This document shows positions 58,278 to 64,000 of a stretch of DNA of 64,000 nucleotides, piece by piece. The notes under the pieces were generated by a model. The model was not told the DNA's origin, did no database searches, and saw only the letters and a program-made list of their open reading frames with translations. Origin of the DNA: Thermothelomyces thermophilus ATCC 42464 (lineage: Eukaryota; Ascomycota; Sordariomycetes; Sordariales; Chaetomiaceae); NCBI RefSeq assembly GCF_000226095.1, contig NC_016473.1:4092001-4156000 (forward strand), written 5' to 3'. Within the stretch, counting starts at the first letter, position 1. Every line of letters begins with the position of its first letter. A program made the translations under genes and the position numbers.

Positions 58278-58419
58278 GTACGGATTACAAAGTACATACA
58301 TAATTACGGATTTCTTAGCAATCCGCACAACTGCAGAACCCAGAATATATAGTTAGTGGAGAGCTACTGAACCAATCGAAAAGGGGCCTGTAATCCGTAC
58401 AGTACTCTGTAATCCGTAC
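58278..58419. repeat. MITE-like 142-bp inverted-repeat element (candidate)
   Basis: The ends are GTACGGATTACAAAGTAC (58278-58295) and the inverted copy GTACTCTGTAATCCGTAC (58402-58419), matching at 17 of 18 positions. A second inner copy of TGTAATCCGTAC lies at 58389-58400. No coding capacity or clear target-site duplication is seen. It lies about 170 bp upstream of the p24 gene start. Confidence 0.45.
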
Positions 58420-58591
58420 AGGGAATTCAGGGGCCTGGGCCGGTTTGCACGTGACGAGGCCTAGAGCCGTCCAATTGAATCCGTGTCTTTTGGACGCCGA
58501 CGCCGCGACGACTGGTGAGCTGTCCTGAAGCAGCGAAGTGCCCTTCCAAACTCCCGCCTTCCCCGACCGCAACTCCGTACCGGTTCGCACG

Positions 58592-59378
58592 ATGCAACTA
58601 CCGCTCTTCTCGTGCGGCCTCTGGGCCTTTTTGGCCGTACAGGCGACGGCGACGGCCTTGACATACAAGATCGGCGCCAACGAAGAAGCCTGCTTTTACT
58701 CTGCAACCCAACACAAGGACGAGAAGATCGCGTTCTATTTTGCCGTATGTCCGCCGAGCCCCGTAACCGACTCATCTTGCGTCCAGTCGGTCCTTGGTGC
58801 AGTTCAGTGCTTACACACCTCTGTAGGTGCAATCAGGTGGCTCGTTCGACATCAACTATAAGGTAACGGGGCCGAACGGGAAGCCCATCATGGAAGGCGA
58901 GAAGGAACGGCAGGGCGACTTTGTGTTCACGGCGAAGGATGTCGGTGAATACAAGTTTTGCTTCAACAACGAGATGAGCACCTACACGGAGAAGTTTGTC
59001 GATTTCGAGATTTCGGTAGGCACACCCCCGATCGCTTTCGCCCGGCAGTCCGTCGCATACTGATCGCCCAACTATCTCTTTCTCCAGGTCGAGAACGAGG
59101 CCCGCGTGAGCCTGCCCGCGAAGCCAGGTGCCTCCCCAGAGCAGACCAGCTCCCTCGAGGAGTCGCTCTTCAAGATTTCGGGCCAGCTGTCGACCATCAC
59201 CCGCAACCAGAAGTACTTCCGGACCCGCGAGAACCGCAACTTCAGCACCGTTCGGAGCACGGAAAGCAGGATCATCAACTTCAGCTTGATCCAGATCGCG
59301 TTGATCGTTTGCATGGGCGCTCTGCAAGTCTTCATCGTTCGGTTCTTCTTCCAGGGCGCAAGGAAGGGCTATGTATAA
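58592..59378 (+). CDS. p24 (emp24/GP25L/Erp) family cargo receptor
   Basis: p24 proteins are type I membrane receptors that cycle between ER and Golgi in COPII/COPI vesicles. Exons are 58592-58744, 58827-59015 and 59088-59378 (introns 82 and 72 bp), giving 210 residues. A signal peptide covers residues 1-22 (LFSCGLWAFLAVQATATA). The GOLD domain has its two Cys in NEEACFYS and YKFCFNNEMS. A coiled-coil stem (SSLEESLFKISGQLSTITRN) leads to the helix SLIQIALIVCMGALQVFIV and a short tail FFFQGARKGYV. The tail lacks the usual dilysine of some members and ends in a hydrophobic Tyr-Val. The subclass (Erp-like) is not certain. With SEC16 and NEO1 it is a third secretory-pathway gene in the window. 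Confidence 0.9.
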
Positions 59379-60019
59379 AGCGGCAGTTCTGGATGTTATG
59401 ATATGGGCTCATTGGTTTGGCTGGGCGTAATTCTGCGAGCTGGGCATGTCTTGCATGAAGAGTCGGATGTATCATTTCGAATGGCTCACGGTATTACGAG
59501 GGATGGCCGGGTAATGTGCTCTTCTTTCCGGCGTGAGGATTGGTTCCGAAAACGGGCGCTAGACTTGATGAAAATGCTTTCCGGCGACAACGAATGGCTT
59601 CGCAGTGACAATGTCCTACTAGTGCAAATCCTAAAAGGAGCAGCGGCTTCTCCCCATACATAAGGTACCTTCATACCTTGTGTAGGAGCTCAGGGTGCTC
59701 CCCGGGCCGGGGGGGGGGGGGGTGGGTTTGGTAGTGGTGGTTGTTGGCAGCCCACGGCTCGTTTTAAGTGGGTCATTTCTCGACCGATGCATTGTATTCC
59801 GTACGGTTGGTTACATACTTGGTATCTTACGTATGTTACATAACAACCCGATAAGCTTGCTGCGTTCAGAGCTTTCGAGGCTGTCGCGCCACGGTCCAGC
59901 CACTGTCGTGACGCCTGCAACTTTTCCAGTTCCAGGCCAAAGATCCCCACTGCAACCCGTCACCTGCTGTACAGGATCTCCCAACCTCAACAGCTCCCTG
60001 CGAAGACCAACTGCCGGCC
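59379..60019. promoter_or_regulatory. Spacer upstream of PRP45
   Basis: This 641-bp spacer contains a run of about 15 G near 59709-59723. No gene is seen. It should hold the p24 3' flank and PRP45 promoter. Confidence 0.5.
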
Positions 60020-61998
60020 ATGACTTCGATAGCGACGGGCCTCGCGCGGGCTCTTCCCAAGCCGAAACACAGTTCCGAAAATGAAGAACCGCGGGTTCAG
60101 CAGCGCGGCCCGCGGATTGTTGCCGCTGATCAGATCGACGAGACGCAGATTGTCGTGAAGGTTTGTAAACCTGCGCTTTCCGCTCTGCGAGGCAGCGAAT
60201 TGACCCGTGTCGCCTTCTGCCAGAGAGCCGGCCCACCGCCATATCCCAACCGATCAGGCTGGCGCCCGCGCGTCCCCGAAGACTTTGGCGATGGCGGCGC
60301 GTTCCCCGAGATACCCGTCGCCCAATACCCATGGGGGAAGAACGACGGGTCCTCCAAGTCCAACGCGCTGGTCGTGCAGGTGGACAGCGAGGGCAAGGTC
60401 GATTACAGCGCCATTGCTCGGCAAGGCCATAGCGCCGACCGGATCATCCACACGTCCTTCAAAGACCTGATTCCCTTGCGACAGCGCGCCGAGGCGGGCG
60501 ATCTCGACCTGTCGCGACCCAGCCAGCAGGAGGTTACCGAGACGGCCGAGCGCACAAAGAAAGCTCTGGAAGCGCTAGTCAACGGCGCGCTGGCGGCGCA
60601 GAAGCCCAAGAATGTGAACGTGGGCGGGAGGAGAGACCCGACATTTGTGAAGTACACGCCGTCGGCGCAGATGGGGGACAGTTCGAAGAAGCAGGAGAGA
60701 ATCATAAAGATTGTGGAGAGGCAAAAAGGTATGCGTGGCCCCCCGTGCTCTGAGGCTTGAGGCTGCCCGTGCCCAGCTGACTTGCTGCAGATCCCATGGA
60801 GCCACCCAAGTTCAAGCACAAGAAGATCCCGAGAGGACCGCCGACTCCTCCGCCACCGGTATGTTGTTCCTCTTCCTCCACACCTCCTCACGTTTCTGGG
60901 CGAACTGTGGATACTGATCTCGACTCCCCAGGTGATGCACTCCCCGCCAAGGAAACTTACGGCAGAGGATCAGGAGGCGTGGCGCATTCGTAAGTTGGAT
61001 TACGATGTTAACAATACGGTTCAAATGGGCGCATTGTACGCTAATACCGCACAGCACCACCCGTGTCGATGTGGAAGAACCCCAAGGGCTTCACGATCCC
61101 CCTCGACAAGAGAATGGCGGCGGACGGCCGTGCTCTGCAAGACGTCCAGATCAATGACAAGTTTGCCCAGTTCTCCGAGGCGCTCTTCATGGCCGACAGG
61201 CACGCCAGAGAAGAGGTGCGGCAGCGAGCAATCATGCAGCAGAGGCTAGCAGAGAAGGAGCGGGCCCAGAAGGAGGAGCACCTCCGTCAGCTGGCTCAAC
61301 AAGCACGAGCCGAGAGGGCCGCCGGTGGTGGTGGCAGGCGGCGTTCACGGTCCGGCTCCTACGGCGGTTCCGATTCCGGTTCGGAAACGGACGAGTCGGA
61401 GCGCGAGCGGCGCGCGGCGCGCAGGGAGAAGCTGCGGGAGGAAGAGCGCAAGCTGCGGCAGTCGCGCATGGGCGCCGAGCGGCGCGCCCAGGTGCTGGCC
61501 CGCGAGATGGACCGCGACATATCCGAGAAAATCGCGCTCGGCTTGGCCAAGCCGACGCAGTCGGCGGAGAGCATGTACGACTCGCGCCTGTTCAACCAGT
61601 CGAGCGGCTTCGGCAGCGGGTTCAACGAGGACAACCCGTACGACAAGCCGCTGTTCGCGGCCCAGGAGGCGATCAGCAGCATCTACCGGCCGCGGGCGAA
61701 CGTCGATGACGACGACGAGGCGGCCGGGGACCAGGAGATGGCGCGCATTCAGAAGGGCAACCGGTTCGGCGAGGCGCTCGGAAGGGGAACCTTCAAGGGC
61801 ACGGAGGAGGCCGAGGTCAGGGAGGGCCCGGTGCAGTTCGAGAAGGACACGACGGATCCGTTCAATGTGGACAAGTTCTTGTCCGAGGTGCAGCAAGAGA
61901 CGGCGGCGGGGGCCTCGTCGTCGAAGCGCGGGTACGGGCTGCAGGAGGAGAGCTCGAGGCAGGCCAAGCGAAGTCGAGTCGACGACGATGATGAATGA
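60020..61998 (+). CDS. Pre-mRNA-processing factor Prp45 (SKIP/SNW1)
   Basis: Prp45/SKIP is a spliceosome core component of the Prp19-associated complex and a transcription co-regulator. Exons are 60020-60160, 60224-60728, 60791-60858, 60932-60989 and 61055-61998 (introns 63, 62, 73 and 65 bp). The product is 571 residues. Conserved blocks are WRPRVPEDFGDGGAFPEI, VAQYPWGK, YSAIARQGHSADRIIHTSF, KYTPSAQM, DPMEPPKFKHKKIPRGPP and SPPRKLTAEDQEAW. After the fourth splice comes PPVSMWKNPKGFTIPLDKR, where the name-giving SNW is SMW. The C-terminal part is Arg/Glu-rich coiled coil followed by conserved DRDISEKIALG and YDSRLFNQSSG blocks. It ends RSRVDDDDE. The first intron is in frame but removed by homology. 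Confidence 0.95.
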
Positions 61999-63658
61999 TG
62001 TGGAAAAAGGGAGTGAGAAAGGGAGTGAGAGGGGAAGTGGGAGAAAAGGGGGTCTTGTCCTTTAAATCTCCAGGCTTCTTACAACATGCGGTTCGGGCAC
62101 AAGTTGCCCCCGATGACGGGAACCAGATACAAGAAGCGGAATGCACACTTGTCGTCAAGAGATCCGGCGCGACTTTAATAGGAATCAAATTGACTCCTTC
62201 CTAATGTCTCAACCACGGATTCCCCGCGCTTGTACGGAGTAGAGTCGAGAATCTCCGGGCTTTGGGTGTGATTTGATGTGGCGTTCTCAGAAGTAGCGCC
62301 GCATCACGGATCCCATTGGCGATGGAGACCTCATGTACTGCAAAGTAATGCCGCCGAAACAGAATGGTGCCTCAAACCCCCAAGACTACAAGGTAGGTAG
62401 GAAGGTAGGTAGGTATCTCTTGCCTCCTCTCCCGGTCTCAAGTTCTGCGGAAGGGGGCGTTGACTACTTTCTACAGCGCCTCATATCTCGGGCAAATCAC
62501 AACATGCTCTCCTGCTGCGTAGTTACGTCAATTTTTCAATCATCCTATCATAATTCTGGAGCGTTAAGACGAGTCGTATCATGTAACCCTTTTTTTTTAA
62601 AAAAAAAACCTGAAAAAAAAAAAAAAAAAACTGAAAGAACTCACTTCCCTATAAGGCATGTTTTAAAGGATACACAAAGTCAGCAGTCGGTTTACGATCG
62701 AAACTCCCGGCTAGGGCACCAGAGCTGGGCGCCGATAGAGCGTCAACCAAGGCTTTTTAGCAAACATGTGGTGTCATCAGCATATATATACTGCAAACAC
62801 TGGCGTTTTCCGCGTCGCTCCGGGTGGGTGGGCCGAGATTCCACTGCACAGCATCGTCAGCGAGCGACCATTGCCAGCTTGGCCAGGGAAGGAAGTGGGA
62901 AAAAAAAAGAAAGGAATGAAAAAAGGTCAAAAGAAGCACATGCGGATATCCTGCGCTCCATCTACTACCAGTTGAGGAGTTCAGGATTTCGTGCGGTTGG
63001 CGGTTGGCGTGTGTTCCTGGGCATGCAGGGACCTTGTGCCCGAGCCGTTGGAGCCCGGAACTACCAATAGAGCACGTCACCATGGGACCCAACTCCTCCG
63101 TCCCCAACACGCATGAGCTTCATCAGCCTGATAGCGCCAGTTGTGGCGCAGCTCTGCAGCACTGGTTCGTCGACCGTCCCAAGGGAGTTACATCCCGCGT
63201 CGTCGGCCCTGATTTCCAGTCCATGTCGTCTTTGTGTGCTCTGTGGGATTCATATTTTGTAAGTGTTGGTGCAGGGGAAAAAGGGGGGGGGGGGGGGGGA
63301 AACGGCCCGGAAGATAAGAGATGGGATATGTGGGTACGGTGACAGTGAGACTGTACCCTACCTTACTTGACTACAGAGGATACGAATCGGCATCAGCGGC
63401 CAGGCAGGGCCCAGCCATTGGCCTGGGCCCGTCTTCATGTGCTGACATGGACCTGCATTGGTGTGCGATGTAATATATAGTATAAGCGCTGCGGCCGTCG
63501 CATATCGTATCCCGGCCAAGGGTCCCATCATTTTGGCCTCTTCTGTTCCGAACCCGTCGCAGTGTCAGGAGCTCCAAGTCGGGCTCCCCGCAGCCAATCT
63601 CACCATCATCCTGCTCGGGGGGGTCGAACCGCCCTTCTGAGCTCCCGAGCGGCCCGAG
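61999..63658. other. 1.7-kb region between PRP45 and the GH16 gene
   Basis: No recognised gene. Features are a T-run/A-run pair at about 62588-62632, a run of about 18 G near 63283-63299 and TACGGAGTA at 62233-62241. The open frame 62333-63070 reads through these homopolymers and is likely chance. The GH16 promoter should lie in the last few hundred bases. Confidence 0.5.
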
Positions 63659-64000
63659 ATGAGGCCGACCAGTCCGGTCATCTCGGCATACGAGATGGCG
63701 GGTTACTCATCGTCCCCGTCGCGGTGGAAGCCGGCCAGCTGGACGAGAAGGATATGGCTGATCGTCGGCACAGTCGTCGTGCTGATCGTGGTCGTGGTCG
63801 TTGGCGCCGTCGTGGGCGTGAAGGCGACGAGGAACAATGGCGGCGGAAACTCGAGCTATCCCGACTACTTCAAGCTGAACTACACCCTGATTGATACCTG
63901 TGAGTCTCGCGTGCATGTATTTCATATACACTTTGATGTCGTTGTCGAGATTGCTCAGGGGTTCGTTCACAGATTCGGGGACTACCTTCTTTGACAAGTT
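63659..64000 (+). CDS. GH16 family beta-glucanase-like protein, N-terminal part (runs off the window)
   Basis: The gene is cut by the right edge. Exon 1 (63659-63899) encodes 80 residues: a short cytosolic stretch (MRPTSPVISAYEMAGYSSS) and a single membrane helix (IWLIVGTVVVLIVVVVVGAV), indicating a type II membrane protein. It then reads YPDYFKLNYTLIDT. A 73-bp intron (63900-63972, GTGAGT...CAG) leads to exon 2, which begins with the codon completion giving Y then SGTTFFDKF. The sequence DYFKLNYTLIDTYSGTTFFD is typical of fungal glycoside hydrolase family 16 cell-wall endo-1,3(4)-beta-glucanases. The catalytic ExDxxE site would lie beyond the window. Confidence 0.85.

Larger units (their letters stand above)
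56976..58591. other. Intergenic region between the PhoD-like and p24 genes
   Basis: This 1.6-kb region serves two divergent genes. AGTACGGATTACA lies at 57022-57034. A coding-like but unassigned stretch lies at 57812-58215 and a small inverted-repeat element at 58278-58419. Confidence 0.5.

Noticed and set aside
62333-63070. 245-codon plus-strand open frame
   Set aside because: It reads through A and T homopolymers and has no recognisable domain or biased codon use. Probably chance.
63620-63645. tRNA B-box-like sequence on the minus strand (GGTTCGACCCC)
   Set aside because: Stem pairing fails and no matching A box is present.

Overview
The window looks like a gene-dense stretch of nuclear chromosome from a filamentous ascomycete, most likely a Sordariomycete near the Chaetomiaceae/Sordariales. 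The evidence is short GT-AG introns (mostly 50-160 bp) with CTGAC/CTAAC branch points, GC-rich coding sequence with G/C-rich third positions, intergenic spacers rich in homopolymers and microsatellites, and protein sequences that closely resemble known Neurospora/Chaetomium proteins. I place 21 protein-coding genes. Twenty are complete and one runs off the right edge. Exon joins were worked out by eye from splice signals and checked for frame and family motifs. I see no convincing tRNA, rRNA, CRISPR array, intact transposon or virus-like element.

Layout, left to right. 0.6-12.2 kb: SEC16 (minus, COPII assembly) and a divergent NEO1-type P4-ATPase (plus). Both act in secretory and endomembrane traffic. 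12.5-21.2 kb: four consecutive genes for mitochondrial proteins: a CYC2-like flavoprotein, AIM32, the release-factor methyltransferase MTQ1 and mitochondrial leucyl-tRNA synthetase NAM2. 22.6-27.4 kb: a LAT-type amino-acid permease and NAD-formate dehydrogenase, whose first intron is an in-frame, presequence-like stretch. 27.4-29.6 kb: no recognised gene. 29.6-35.0 kb: a 1771-residue sacsin-like GHKL ATPase with a C-terminal HExxH zincin motif, the most unusual protein here. 35.8-44.7 kb: an MMtag-domain SR-rich protein, MED6, the ribosome-biogenesis helicase ECM16, a probable proteasome assembly chaperone, and ribosomal protein RPL28 with seven introns. 45.9-59.4 kb: calcineurin A, a sorbose/L-xylulose reductase-like SDR, trimethyllysine dioxygenase (carnitine synthesis), a PhoD-like membrane phosphatase and a p24 cargo receptor. 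60.0-64.0 kb: the splicing factor PRP45/SKIP and the 5' end of a membrane-anchored GH16 glucanase.

These genes are mostly housekeeping. They do not form an operon or a secondary-metabolite cluster. The points most worth following are the GHKL-ATPase/zincin protein, the possible dual targeting of formate dehydrogenase by intron retention, a (GAA)~34 tract in an MTQ1 intron that splits the IPRPETE motif, a GC-AG intron and an 18-nt microexon in the trimethyllysine dioxygenase gene, and a short motif (CGGATTACA) scattered through the intergenic DNA, in places as inverted repeats.
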